Assembly (NCBI RefSeq): GCF_000689395.1
Contig: NZ_HG966617.1
Span: 2,540,221 to 2,604,220, forward strand
Direction of reading: 5' to 3'
DNA: 64,000 nucleotides
Origin: Candidatus Phaeomarinobacter ectocarpi
GTDB lineage: Bacteria; Pseudomonadota; Alphaproteobacteria; CGMCC-115125
Below are positions 44,700 through 53,481 of the stretch, in pieces. Position 1 is the stretch's first letter; each line of letters opens with the position of its first letter. The notes under the pieces are model-generated. The model had not been told where the DNA came from, ran no database searches, and saw nothing but the letters and a program-made list of their open reading frames with translations. Position numbers and translations under genes: made by a program.

Positions 44700-45839
44700 T
44701 TAGTCACAATCCGGCTCCATGCACATCCGAGTAGCATGCCCATTCCCAGCCAGTTCCTCCAAAGACGTCAATAGCGCCTCCACCGCGGCCACCGGACAAT
44801 TACGGTAGAATACTCCACGAGCCTCAGCCTCACCGGCCAGAAGATGTACATCGGAGTTACGACTTCCCACGTAAATCAACGGTTTGCCTGAAGCCAAGCA
44901 TCCATATATTTTCGACGGAAGCACGAATCCCACAAAGTCGTCTTTAAGCGTTATGAGGTGCGCGTCAGGGGTGACAAGCAGGCTAGCAAGCTCGTCAAGG
45001 GGCACTGGTTTACCGCGCACATATGGCAGACCGTCCGCCTGCAGAGCTTCTTCAACAGTTCGCGCACCGGCCCCCAAAGCATTCAGCCACAGAACAACAC
45101 GCCCGGACCCGCGCTTGTGATGCTGCCGGTAGGCTTCTATGAATGTCTGTGTATCATGCGCTACTCCCCAATTACCGGAATATAGCAGCAAGACGGCCCC
45201 CTCATATCCATCGGGTCGTTCCAGCGGCAGTGTTTGGCTTGTGATCTCAACCGGTGAGGGGTCACGCTTAATCTCAATGCGGGATTCAGGAATGCCGATG
45301 TCCTTGAGCCGTTCGCGCTGATCTTCCCCCAACGCCTCGAAATGGTGAATGTGGCGGCGCCAGAACACCGTGACACGATACAAAGCCTTGAGCAGCAGAC
45401 CACCGCCGCCACGTTCCGCCATTATGCATTCCGGGTGGAAATCGGTGATCCGGTAGATTATGCGCTTGCGCAACAGTATGTTCAGTGGCACCAGAAAATG
45501 GATCAAAAAGGGCGGGCTTCCGGTGAAGAGTATGTCATCGGCCTCGCGCAAATGGCGCCATACGCGGGTGATCAGCTTTGTATTGACCCTAAGCGTCCAA
45601 AGCGCCCGCTCCCGCAGGCTACCCTTGTCATATTTTTCCGCCTTGAGACGGATGATTTCCAGCGACCCGTTAGGAGCATCAACGCGCACACTGGAATCTA
45701 CTGTTGATGAAAGGCCCGCCAGCACCACATCATATCCGCGCGCCATCCAATCGCGAGCGAAAAGCACACTGTATTGCCCTACGGCCCCGAAATCTGGTGG
45801 TAGCCAGTCACAAAAATAAACAAGTTTGCGGTGCTTCAT
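44700..45839 (-). CDS. Glycosyltransferase, GT4 (WcaI-like)
   Basis: Starts KLVYFCDWLPPDFGAVGQYS, a WcaI-type N-terminus with DWLPPDFGAVGQ. IIYRITDFHPECIMAERGGG lies in the N-domain, and VLLLYSGNWGVAHDTQTFIE begins the C-domain. FVGFVLPSKIYGCLASGKPL is the donor-site region. 379 residues. Tail-to-tail with the WcaJ-like gene. It is last in the long minus-strand operon, 53 bp after the FkbM gene at 45893. Confidence 0.86.
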   Translation of the reverse strand: MKHRKLVYFCDWLPPDFGAVGQYSVLFARDWMARGYDVVLAGLSSTVDSSVRVDAPNGSLEIIRLKAEKYDKGSLRERALWTLRVNTKLITRVWRHLREADDILFTGSPPFLIHFLVPLNILLRKRIIYRITDFHPECIMAERGGGGLLLKALYRVTVFWRRHIHHFEALGEDQRERLKDIGIPESRIEIKRDPSPVEITSQTLPLERPDGYEGAVLLLYSGNWGVAHDTQTFIEAYRQHHKRGSGRVVLWLNALGAGARTVEEALQADGLPYVRGKPVPLDELASLLVTPDAHLITLKDDFVGFVLPSKIYGCLASGKPLIYVGSRNSDVHLLAGEAEARGVFYRNCPVAAVEALLTSLEELAGNGHATRMCMEPDCD

Positions 45840-45892
45840 TCAGGCATCTTACAACTAGAGGCTTTAAACCCTCGAACAGGATGGGTCATCGC

Positions 45893-46780
45893 CTAGATCG
45901 TCCTGCCCAAAACCGTGAAGGGTGCGGCCGATTTCATCCGCGCACCAACATCACTCCCAGCGCGGATGAACAACACATTGTCATTTCGGTGATCAACTCG
46001 GCGCGGCGACAACTCCCGGCTGAATGGATCATAGACGCACCGCTCAAACCCCGCGCCCTCAAGCAATGCCACCGTATCACTATCGTGAAATCCGTACCGC
46101 TGACCGCTGCCATTCAGCTCCACCACTATAGCCTCAAGGCGTGTGTCTACCAGCAATTGCGCTCCACCCCTTAAAACCGGTAGCTCGTAACCTTCCACAT
46201 CCAGTTTCATGACCCGTGGCACCTGATCGCCGAGTTCATCGTCCAGCCGCACGACCATTATGTCGGTAGATGACCCAGCCTTACCATCCACGTCGACAAC
46301 ATGATTCACAGTATCCAGTCCGGTCGTAAAACGAACTGTGCCGGGGGTCTCGCCAACAGCTGCTTCAACGACTCGCACCCGATTTTCCACACAATTGAGC
46401 CCAACATTGCGCCTCAGCCACATCGATGCCCCTTGGTCAGGCTCAAACGCCACCACACGCGCCCCGACCCCCGCGGCAGCTAACAGCGTATAAGAGCCAA
46501 TATTTGCCCCTACATCGGCAAAGACGTCTCCGGGCTCAAGCGCATGAAGCACGAATGCCATGTCTTCAAACTCATGGAGCCCCGTATAGACATTTCCAGT
46601 AGCCCCAGTCATGCCGCGGACCGCGAGAAGCCTCGCCCCGTTGACAATGGGTATCGCCACCGGCGCAGCCAGAAGCCGCGACCCGGCCTGCCAGCTAAGA
46701 TACCGCCACAGGGCTGCCAACCGCCGCTCACGGCAGAGCGGATGAGTGAGGATATGCCACATAGTACCAATAGGTGTCAC
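45893..46780 (-). CDS. FkbM family methyltransferase
   Basis: Motif I DVFADVGANIGSYTLLAAAG, then RVVAFEPDQGASMWLRRNVG and PRVMKLDVEGYELPVLRGGA, the FkbM core. YTGLHEFEDMAFVLHAL is the usual region before motif I. 295 residues from GTG 46780, which overlaps the stop of the previous gene as GTGA. The N-terminal ~60 residues are the variable part. Likely methylates a polysaccharide sugar. The third FkbM copy by position. Confidence 0.88.
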   Translation of the reverse strand: MTPIGTMWHILTHPLCRERRLAALWRYLSWQAGSRLLAAPVAIPIVNGARLLAVRGMTGATGNVYTGLHEFEDMAFVLHALEPGDVFADVGANIGSYTLLAAAGVGARVVAFEPDQGASMWLRRNVGLNCVENRVRVVEAAVGETPGTVRFTTGLDTVNHVVDVDGKAGSSTDIMVVRLDDELGDQVPRVMKLDVEGYELPVLRGGAQLLVDTRLEAIVVELNGSGQRYGFHDSDTVALLEGAGFERCVYDPFSRELSPRRVDHRNDNVLFIRAGSDVGARMKSAAPFTVLGRTI

Positions 46781-47427
46781 AGCTCAATCACACCGCACTT
46801 GTTTCCGGATACCCGATGCAGGAGTCGGTTTTCCGAAACGAACTCCATGAACGCTTGAAAGGCGCCGTCCCAGCGATTGTTGTCGAGTACGTCATCAACC
46901 GCAATCACGCCGCCAGGAGCCATATGCGGAAGCATGTTCTCAAGCGCTTTCTTGGTGGGCACGTAGAGATCAACGTCAAGAAAGCAAAAATTGATAGGGG
47001 CAATAGTCGAAAAATCAAATTCCGACACATCGGTCTGGATGGGTTGCACGAACGGGTACTGTACGAAATTACTCTTCCACACCTCAAAATCGTTGTAAGA
47101 AAATCCTACAAGCTCTCCTCTCGTCTTGCCCCGAGTCTGATACTCAAATTCGAGGTCGGCCTTGGTGAACGAGGAAAACGTATCGAGGCAATAAAACATC
47201 GTATCGTAGGACTGGCGTTTTATGTGCTCCGCAATAAGCTTGCTGGTAAGACCACGCGCCAGACCGATTTCAACCACACAACCGCCGCTGTTCGCTTTCG
47301 AGCGTTCAATGCCGTTTATGATCTCCGCAATCTGGATCGGCTCTATATTGTATTGATATCTCGGGGCGCCCAGGCTGGTATGCCGGAAAACGACCTGTTT
47401 GAAAAACTCCTTCAAATAGCCGCTCAT
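46777..47427 (-). CDS. TylF/MycF-like class I methyltransferase
   Basis: AdoMet motif CVVEIGLARGLTSKLIAEHI (about residue 50), YCLDTFSSFTKADLEFEYQT, then NFCFLDVDLYVPTKKALENM and GGVIAVDDVLD, the D-x-D-L-Y pattern of TylF-type sugar O-methyltransferases. 216 residues, slightly short for the family. Overlaps the next FkbM gene by GTGA. An opposite-strand frame of similar length is a shadow. Macrolide sugars are the classic substrates; here a polysaccharide sugar is likely. Confidence 0.8.
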   Translation of the reverse strand: MSGYLKEFFKQVVFRHTSLGAPRYQYNIEPIQIAEIINGIERSKANSGGCVVEIGLARGLTSKLIAEHIKRQSYDTMFYCLDTFSSFTKADLEFEYQTRGKTRGELVGFSYNDFEVWKSNFVQYPFVQPIQTDVSEFDFSTIAPINFCFLDVDLYVPTKKALENMLPHMAPGGVIAVDDVLDNNRWDGAFQAFMEFVSENRLLHRVSGNKCGVIEL

Positions 47428-47523
47428 ATGTTGTTCCCCTGGTTACACTTTCAATGTGGAAGCAGCACTACAGCACCTTGAACGGAACAATCGGGCACAT
47501 CTAATATCCCGCCGCCGCATATT

Positions 47524-49341
47524 TCAGTGCACAGCCACCGTTTTGTTAGGCTGCCCGCTATCTGCACCTGTTTCCACCTTTGGCCGAGAGATGTCGTCAG
47601 GCCGGCTTATGAATGTGTTCCCGAGCACAAGCACATCCATATTGGTCCGCAGGAAGCAGTCGATGGCCTCCTCTGGCCGGGTGACAATCGGCTCGTTCTC
47701 GTTAAATGAGGTATTCAGCAGCATCGGTACGCCGGTCAACTCATGAAAGCGCCGAATGAGCCCGTAATACCTGCTATTTGACGCCTCCGTTACGGTTTGC
47801 AGGCGGCCTGTGCCATCTGCATGGACAACTGCGGGTATCGCAGCGTGTTTTTCCGGCTTGATCCCAAAGACCTTCATCATAAAAGGCACATCGTCATCTT
47901 CCTCAAACCACTCAGCCACATGCTCGCGCATGATTGAAGGGGCAAACGGCCTGAATGACTCCCGCCGCTTGATCTTGAGATTGAGAATGTCCTTCATGTC
48001 GCCCCGGCGCGGGTCACCCAGAATCGAGCGGTTGCCCAATGCCCGTGGGCCCCATTCCATACGTCCCTGAAACCAGCCGACCACTTTCCCTTCCAAGATC
48101 GCCGTCGCAGTCTTATCGAAGACTTCCTCAATCGGACTGTTGAGATTGACCGTGCAGCCACGCTCGGCAAAATCGCGGGAGAACCTCTCAACGACCTCGC
48201 CAATCTGCACATCGCTATAGCCGGGGCCGAGGTAAGCATTAGGCATTCCGGAGGCGGAAAAGTTGCCGCCAAGTTGCTGCCAGACATTAAGTGCAGCACC
48301 AATGGCACCACCCGCGTCTCCCGCGGCTGCCTGAATATAGACCCGCTCAAAACCCGTATTGCGCCGGATCTTGCCATTCGCTAGAGAGTTCATTGCGCAA
48401 CCGCCGGCAAGACACAGATTAGTACTCTGCCCACGGACCTTGAGAGCGTTGAGTAGGTTGAAGAGCGCGACCTCATAAATCACCTGCACGGAATGCGCGA
48501 TGTCTTTATGCACCTGCGCCAGCTCCTCGCCTGGTACACGCGCTGGGCCGAGCAGGTCTTCCAGCCGGTCGGCGAACAGAACACCAACCTCAGGTGATCC
48601 ATCCTTCCACTGATAGGGAATGTGCTCCCGCCCATGACGGAAATAGCGCTGATTCAGGGTAAAACGACCATCAGCTTCTAGATTCACGACATCTTCTAGT
48701 TTTGAAACAAATGTGGGCTGACCATAGGCCGTAAGCCCCATCACCTTGTACTCGTCACCGTAATTTCTGAAGCCAAGATATTGTGTCAGTGCCTGGTAAA
48801 ACGCACCCAGTGAATGGGGGAAAAGAACCTTATTGTGGATGACAAGATCGGTTCCATCCGCTACCCCCCACAAGGCACTAGCAAAATCGCCGAAGCCATC
48901 AACAGAGGCGACACAGGAACGATCAAAACCCGAGACGGCCGAGGCGGATACAAGATGCGCCCGATGGTGTTCAACACCATGCACTGCACCCGAAAACCCG
49001 TCATGCGGAAAAGCTTGCGCCAGATGGCCGGCGATATCATGCCGCTCAGACCGATTTTTTAACCTGTCGAGAATTGATTTAGGACTTGGAAGCCGGCGAG
49101 CTGCAAACAGTAGTCGCTCCTTGAGATTGGCGCGGCTATCCTGGTTGAGGGCGATATGGTCAATATCGCTCAGGCGCACGCCTCCTTGGTCCAGGCAGAA
49201 CTGGATTGCCTGTGAGGGAAACCCGGCCCAGTGCTTAATGCGCCGGAACCGCTCTTCTTCTGCAGCAGCGACGATACGCCCGTCACGAATCAGACAGGCG
49301 GATGAATCGCCATGGAAAGCATTCAACCCAAGGATCAGCAT
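47524..49341 (-). CDS. NodU/CmcH-family carbamoyltransferase
   Basis: 605 residues with both domains of the family. The N-terminal ASKHA-like part has MLILGLNAFHGDSSACLIRD, VEHHRAHLVSASAVS and ASVDGFGDFASALW. The C-terminal part has LCLAGGCAMNSLANGKI, PNAYLGPGYSDVQIGE and GRMEWGPRALGNRSILGDPR. The enzyme forms carbamoyl-AMP and transfers the carbamoyl group to a sugar hydroxyl, as in Nod factors. Its ATG overlaps the GT2 stop by 7 bp. A 96-bp gap separates it from the methyltransferase downstream. It probably adds a carbamoyl ester to a polysaccharide sugar. Confidence 0.92.
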   Translation of the reverse strand: MLILGLNAFHGDSSACLIRDGRIVAAAEEERFRRIKHWAGFPSQAIQFCLDQGGVRLSDIDHIALNQDSRANLKERLLFAARRLPSPKSILDRLKNRSERHDIAGHLAQAFPHDGFSGAVHGVEHHRAHLVSASAVSGFDRSCVASVDGFGDFASALWGVADGTDLVIHNKVLFPHSLGAFYQALTQYLGFRNYGDEYKVMGLTAYGQPTFVSKLEDVVNLEADGRFTLNQRYFRHGREHIPYQWKDGSPEVGVLFADRLEDLLGPARVPGEELAQVHKDIAHSVQVIYEVALFNLLNALKVRGQSTNLCLAGGCAMNSLANGKIRRNTGFERVYIQAAAGDAGGAIGAALNVWQQLGGNFSASGMPNAYLGPGYSDVQIGEVVERFSRDFAERGCTVNLNSPIEEVFDKTATAILEGKVVGWFQGRMEWGPRALGNRSILGDPRRGDMKDILNLKIKRRESFRPFAPSIMREHVAEWFEEDDDVPFMMKVFGIKPEKHAAIPAVVHADGTGRLQTVTEASNSRYYGLIRRFHELTGVPMLLNTSFNENEPIVTRPEEAIDCFLRTNMDVLVLGNTFISRPDDISRPKVETGADSGQPNKTVAVH

Positions 49342-50138
49342 TCGCGGTTCGGTCCTTTTTCGTCTGGCCTGCCACTCAGGCGCCTGTCCAGCAACTCAAG
49401 CGAGAGCAACAGCTCAGCGTAACAACGCTGCAAAGCATAATGCAGCCCGGCACGCCCATCTAGAATACACCCCTTCCAGAACAGGCAATAGCCTAGAACA
49501 AGAAGCGGACTAGGGATTGCCAGCAGCCGGATCTTGTCCTTCCAGCCACCTCCGCCATCAATTGCCAGAATGCGGTCGGCTTCCTTGCGGACATATGAAC
49601 GTTGAGAGCCGAGCCACCGCTCGATTGGCTTCCGGTCATCGTGAATAATACGCGAGGCCAGTCTTTTGACGGTCCCCGGCACCTCCACCCTATGCCCATG
49701 ACCGACGTCCCTGTAACGGGCGATGCCTGACCGGTAAAGCACCGTTCGCGGCGGATACAGCGTACCCGATAGCCTTTGTCCGTAAACCGCGTAGATGAAA
49801 GATGTTTCATAGCCGCTTATGTCACGCCCATCAGACAGGCTGCGCACTTCATCCTCGAATCCGTCGTCAAGCACATAGTCGGCGTCCATCGACAAAACCC
49901 AGCCTCTGGTCACATGGCCAAGCCCGAAATTGCATTGCTCAGCAAAACTGTCAAACGAACGTTGGATGACATCCACATTCTCGAAACCGGCCGCGATCTC
50001 CAGCGTGCTATCGGTGCTGCCGCTGTCTATCAGTAAAACCCGCCCAGCCCATGCGAGCCGTTCAAGGGTCCGCTGGATGTTTGCCTCCTCATTAAAAGTG
50101 AGGATCATCGCAGTGATTTCGCCGACGTCCATTTTCAT
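49335..50138 (-). CDS. Glycosyltransferase family 2 protein
   Basis: The only GT-A type transferase found. MILTFNEEANIQRTLERLAW (about residue 11), VLLIDSGSTDSTLEIAAGFE, and GWVLSMDADYVLDD carrying the metal-binding D-x-D. A C-terminal hydrophobic segment (LLAIPSPLLVLGYCLFWKG, ~225-243) may hold it to the membrane. The frame reaches 50198, but ATG 50138 overlaps the GT4 stop as ATGA, the pattern of this operon. 267 residues. The KdtX/WaaE-like subgroup (short GT2 with a C-terminal hydrophobic segment) is the nearest match. Confidence 0.88.
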   Translation of the reverse strand: MKMDVGEITAMILTFNEEANIQRTLERLAWAGRVLLIDSGSTDSTLEIAAGFENVDVIQRSFDSFAEQCNFGLGHVTRGWVLSMDADYVLDDGFEDEVRSLSDGRDISGYETSFIYAVYGQRLSGTLYPPRTVLYRSGIARYRDVGHGHRVEVPGTVKRLASRIIHDDRKPIERWLGSQRSYVRKEADRILAIDGGGGWKDKIRLLAIPSPLLVLGYCLFWKGCILDGRAGLHYALQRCYAELLLSLELLDRRLSGRPDEKGPNREC

Positions 50139-51292
50139 TGTGCCCCTGCACTCAATTCGGCGTATGTGCGCAACATTTGGTCGGCGATCCGCGGCCAAAG
50201 GTAGTCCCGGCGGACGGCAGCAACAGCATTCGCCGACATGCGCGCTAGTTCCTCTCGGTCTGTCAGAACGCCCGCGATGCCGGCACCCAGCACCTCAGGG
50301 CCGCCGGCACAAACGATGCCACTGTGGGTCCGGGCCACCATATCCGCTAGACCGACCTCCGGAGTGACGACTACGGGGCAGCCTGCTTGCATGGCTTCAA
50401 TGACCGCAACGCCAAAATTCTCTGACTGCGAGGGAAGCGCAAACACGCTCGCGCTGGCAAACAGCGCCCGTTTTTCACTCCCCGAGACTTCCCCGACAAA
50501 CCGCACCCTGTCAGCAAGCCCAAGCCGGGCAACGATACCATCAAGCACGCCCCTGTAGCCTTCCTCGTCGTTACCCGCAATCACAAGCTCGGCAGCGGGA
50601 ACATACGTTAACGCTTCAATGAGCCGGTCAATGCCCTTCTTCCATGAGATGCGGCCAAGAAACAAAATTACCGGCGCATTCCCAGACCCGCCCTGAGCGG
50701 CGTGTTGCACTGGCCCTTCTATGTCATCAACACCATTGGGAATGATGACATATCGGTGAATGGCCAGCCCGAATGCCTCAATCTCTGCCTTCTCTATTTC
50801 GCTGGTCACATGCAGGGCAGCAGCACCCTCGAGGTTGGCGCGGTCAAGACCATATATCCAGGCGCGTTTCAAAAACCCGCTCTTCTGCTGCACCAGCGTC
50901 CGGTCAATCATGCCCCTTGGTGCATGTACTAGCGGCACATCATGAAGTCGTGCAACCCGCCCCGCCTCATAGGAGGGCCATACGAATTGCGCATGAGTAT
51001 GCACTACGTCAAATTTCTTGATGTGGGCCCGCAGCGCCGTTCCCATGAGACGAGAATAGTAAAACCGCTGCCCTAGGGTCACCGCAGGAAAATAGGTCAC
51101 GGAAACCCCGCCCATCTCAACCGGGGTCGAGACGGGAACATCCGATATGCCGGCGCCATCAACATTTGTTGTATAGACTTCCACCTCGTGTCCCGCCGCT
51201 GCCAATGCGCCGCAAAGTCCGTGTACAGACCGTATAGGACCGCCATATCGCGTGGCCGGATAATAAGTTGCCGTGATATGTAGGATTCGCAC
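50135..51292 (-). CDS. Glycosyltransferase, GT4
   Basis: Textbook GT4: MRILHITATYYPATRYGGPI, then VVHTHAQFVWPSYEAGRVAR, APRGMIDRTLVQQKSGFLKR and HVTSEIEKAEIEAFGL. The C-domain has VILFLGRISWKKGIDRLIEA, RVRFVGEVSGSEKRALFASA and LPSQSENFGVAVIEAMQAGC, with the E-x7-E-like donor site. 385 residues. It lies 27 bp after the methyltransferase at 51320 and overlaps the GT2 gene by ATGA. Confidence 0.93.
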   Translation of the reverse strand: MRILHITATYYPATRYGGPIRSVHGLCGALAAAGHEVEVYTTNVDGAGISDVPVSTPVEMGGVSVTYFPAVTLGQRFYYSRLMGTALRAHIKKFDVVHTHAQFVWPSYEAGRVARLHDVPLVHAPRGMIDRTLVQQKSGFLKRAWIYGLDRANLEGAAALHVTSEIEKAEIEAFGLAIHRYVIIPNGVDDIEGPVQHAAQGGSGNAPVILFLGRISWKKGIDRLIEALTYVPAAELVIAGNDEEGYRGVLDGIVARLGLADRVRFVGEVSGSEKRALFASASVFALPSQSENFGVAVIEAMQAGCPVVVTPEVGLADMVARTHSGIVCAGGPEVLGAGIAGVLTDREELARMSANAVAAVRRDYLWPRIADQMLRTYAELSAGAQ

Positions 51293-51319
51293 GAAAGCCC
51301 CCCTAGTAATACTAAGTCT

Positions 51320-52129
51320 CTAAAGCCTGGGGGTTTGGTCAACCCGTTCCCACATGGAGCCCGGCGCATACACTTTGGGAAGCCACATCGCGCTATCGCA
51401 GTCTTTTGTTTTGCGCGCGAGCACAAAGAGCGTCCGGCTGAATTTTTCACGCATAATGCCGACAGGTACCCGCGCCAGAAAATCCACAATTCCACGCGCA
51501 CCACCACGCTTGTAGGGGTTCCAGAATTCGGCCTTCTCTATCGAGAAGCCACAACTTTCGACGATGTCCACCAAACCATCCAGTGTGAACGCGTAATTGT
51601 GACGACCGTAGACAGAGTCGCGATAGGCGGGCATTTTTGCCCGCTTATGAAACGGGTTCTCAAATTGGGTACCGTTTGGCGTGGTGATCAGCAAAAAACC
51701 GCCAGTCTCAAGCCAGCTGTTGGCATTAAGCAGCATACGATGTGGCGCCCTGACGACATGCTCGATGATTTCACATGCAAGCACCAAATCCACCCGGCCA
51801 CAGATCCGAATATCATTCCTCTCGACATTGGCCGAGTAGTTGGTGAACTGCGCGGTCCGACCGTCGGGCGTAGTCAATTCATAAGGCACTGCCACACAGT
51901 CAAGCTCATCCGGCCATGCGGTTACCTCCTGCGCGCTGACGGAGGCGGCAAGGTCAAAATCATTGTCAGAGGCCAGCATACTAGTCATCAGCCACGGGTC
52001 GCCGCCCAGCTCAAGCACCCGGCGCGCGCCCGTTGTGCGTGCAGCATCGAGCGTCAGTTCTATCCGCTTGCGATGATACGCATCGTAGCGGGTGATATCG
52101 AGCTCTTCGCCGTTAACTCTGATCTTCAT
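51320..52129 (-). CDS. Class I SAM-dependent methyltransferase
   Basis: Motif I ARRVLELGGDPWLMTSMLAS (about residue 35). DLVLACEIIEHVVRAPHRML is the motif with E-I-I-E-H seen in ubiquinone/sugar methyltransferases, and ETGGFLLITTPNGTQFENPF follows. This matches Methyltransf_11/23-like proteins that often modify polysaccharide ends or sugars. 269 residues. Starts with an ATGA overlap on the adenylating enzyme upstream. Substrate unknown. Confidence 0.85.
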   Translation of the reverse strand: MKIRVNGEELDITRYDAYHRKRIELTLDAARTTGARRVLELGGDPWLMTSMLASDNDFDLAASVSAQEVTAWPDELDCVAVPYELTTPDGRTAQFTNYSANVERNDIRICGRVDLVLACEIIEHVVRAPHRMLLNANSWLETGGFLLITTPNGTQFENPFHKRAKMPAYRDSVYGRHNYAFTLDGLVDIVESCGFSIEKAEFWNPYKRGGARGIVDFLARVPVGIMREKFSRTLFVLARKTKDCDSAMWLPKVYAPGSMWERVDQTPRL

Positions 52130-53481
52130 ACTCGATCCTCTTTGACCAAATCTCCATAGACGACGATAGCATGTTTACCTGCGGGTGATTTGCCCAGCTC
52201 TGCGCTGTGCTGAAATGTTACCGAAGAAAGCGTCGCACTCACGCGCGACAACCGCCGGCAAAGCGTATCAGCTTCCTCCGGGGTAAGAGGCCGTGGCCCT
52301 AAATATCTGAGGATGGTTGAATTTTTACTGCCGGACACAACGAACTGAAATGCTCGTATCGCCTGTACCTCTCGCACCACATGGCTGATGGCCTCTGAAT
52401 GAAATTCTTCACCACTTGGCAACCGGACAAGCAAATTGCTCCGTCCCCTGACGTTTGCAAATCTGAGACGCGGGCTTTCGTCTTCCGCAAAGAGCTCAAT
52501 CCGGTCGCCGATCTCATACCTCCAAACAGGCAGCGCACGCGGATAGAGCGACGTAACGACAACGGGCTTAGCATTGCCAATTTTCCGACCAACACCCGCC
52601 TCATCAGCGGTACGCTCTAGGCGGTGCCGGTGCCACAGCGTCTGATATCCCTCATCTGAAAACTGGTACGCCATGACACCTGTTTCCATCGACCCATATT
52701 CCATGCGCATTGGCGCGCGGAAGAAGCTGCGCACACGAGCCTCTGCAGCCGGGCTCGCGAAGCCTTCGCCCGTGGCGATCACAAGCTTCAGCGGCAATCG
52801 GTTGATACTGTGTTTATGGTTGGCGTTGGTTTCGGCAAACCGGTCAAGCGCATTGGAATACCCAATGAGCAGGTCAGGCCGGTGCCTGATGACCTGCCGC
52901 CCAGCGGCGACAAGGGCTGCATCGGTCAGGTCGTATGCGGATATCCGTTGATAGCCGAGCACCTTGTCCGCTAGCTGCCGCTTGGCTTTGCCGATCATCC
53001 CGCCAACGCCATCGCCCAGCATATGCGCGTGCCCCCAGATCAAAGAAACACGCGCATCCGCCCCGACACCTAGACGCTCGCGGGCCGCCCACATGGCCAG
53101 CCCATGCCCCGCTGCCTCATCAGGCCACACGGGAAACCGGAAGGGCTCACCGGTCGTGCCGGCTGTCGCTCGCCATTCACACCCCAGAAAAGCCTCAGAG
53201 CCCGCCTCTTTGACAATCTCTCTCAGATCAGCCTTGGTGCACACTGGCACAAGAGCGTCAAACTGGTCCCAACTCTCAAAGAGGTCGGGCAGAGACCAGC
53301 GGCGCTGAAGAAGTGCTCCGGCACCCACGCCGGCGCTTCTCATATGAATCCAGCTTTCGTTGAGAGCCCGCAGTTGCCAACGCGCAATATCAACAGGGCT
53401 CTGATGCGCGTCGTAGGCTGCTATAACCCCCCGCACAGCCCCCGCGTTGCGCCTTGCCCTCAGCGATGCGAGCCAGCTCAC
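52126..53481 (-). CDS. PaaK/CapK-like adenylate-forming enzyme
   Basis: Related to phenylacetate-CoA ligase and CapK. WRATAGTTGEPFRFPVWPDE (about residue 103) holds the ATP-phosphate loop T-A-G-T-T-G-E-P. LLIGYSNALDRFAETN, VIATGEGFASPAAEARV, MRMEYGSMETGVMAYQFSDE and VWRYEIGDRIEL follow the A-motifs of the family. CapK-type proteins occur in capsule loci and are thought to activate an acyl or amino-acyl group for sugar decoration; the group is unknown here. GTG 53481 overlaps the GT4 stop as GTGA. 451 residues. Confidence 0.83.
   Translation of the reverse strand: MSWLASLRARRNAGAVRGVIAAYDAHQSPVDIARWQLRALNESWIHMRSAGVGAGALLQRRWSLPDLFESWDQFDALVPVCTKADLREIVKEAGSEAFLGCEWRATAGTTGEPFRFPVWPDEAAGHGLAMWAARERLGVGADARVSLIWGHAHMLGDGVGGMIGKAKRQLADKVLGYQRISAYDLTDAALVAAGRQVIRHRPDLLIGYSNALDRFAETNANHKHSINRLPLKLVIATGEGFASPAAEARVRSFFRAPMRMEYGSMETGVMAYQFSDEGYQTLWHRHRLERTADEAGVGRKIGNAKPVVVTSLYPRALPVWRYEIGDRIELFAEDESPRLRFANVRGRSNLLVRLPSGEEFHSEAISHVVREVQAIRAFQFVVSGSKNSTILRYLGPRPLTPEEADTLCRRLSRVSATLSSVTFQHSAELGKSPAGKHAIVVYGDLVKEDRV

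Noticed and set aside
46774-47481. Open frame of 235 codons on the + strand
   Set aside because: It lies antisense to the TylF-like methyltransferase (46777-47427), which has clear AdoMet motifs and fits the operon overlaps. The + frame resembles no protein.
51335-52159. 274-codon + frame
   Set aside because: Antisense to the class I methyltransferase at 51320-52129, which carries recognisable motifs. Long shadow frames are common in GC-rich DNA.
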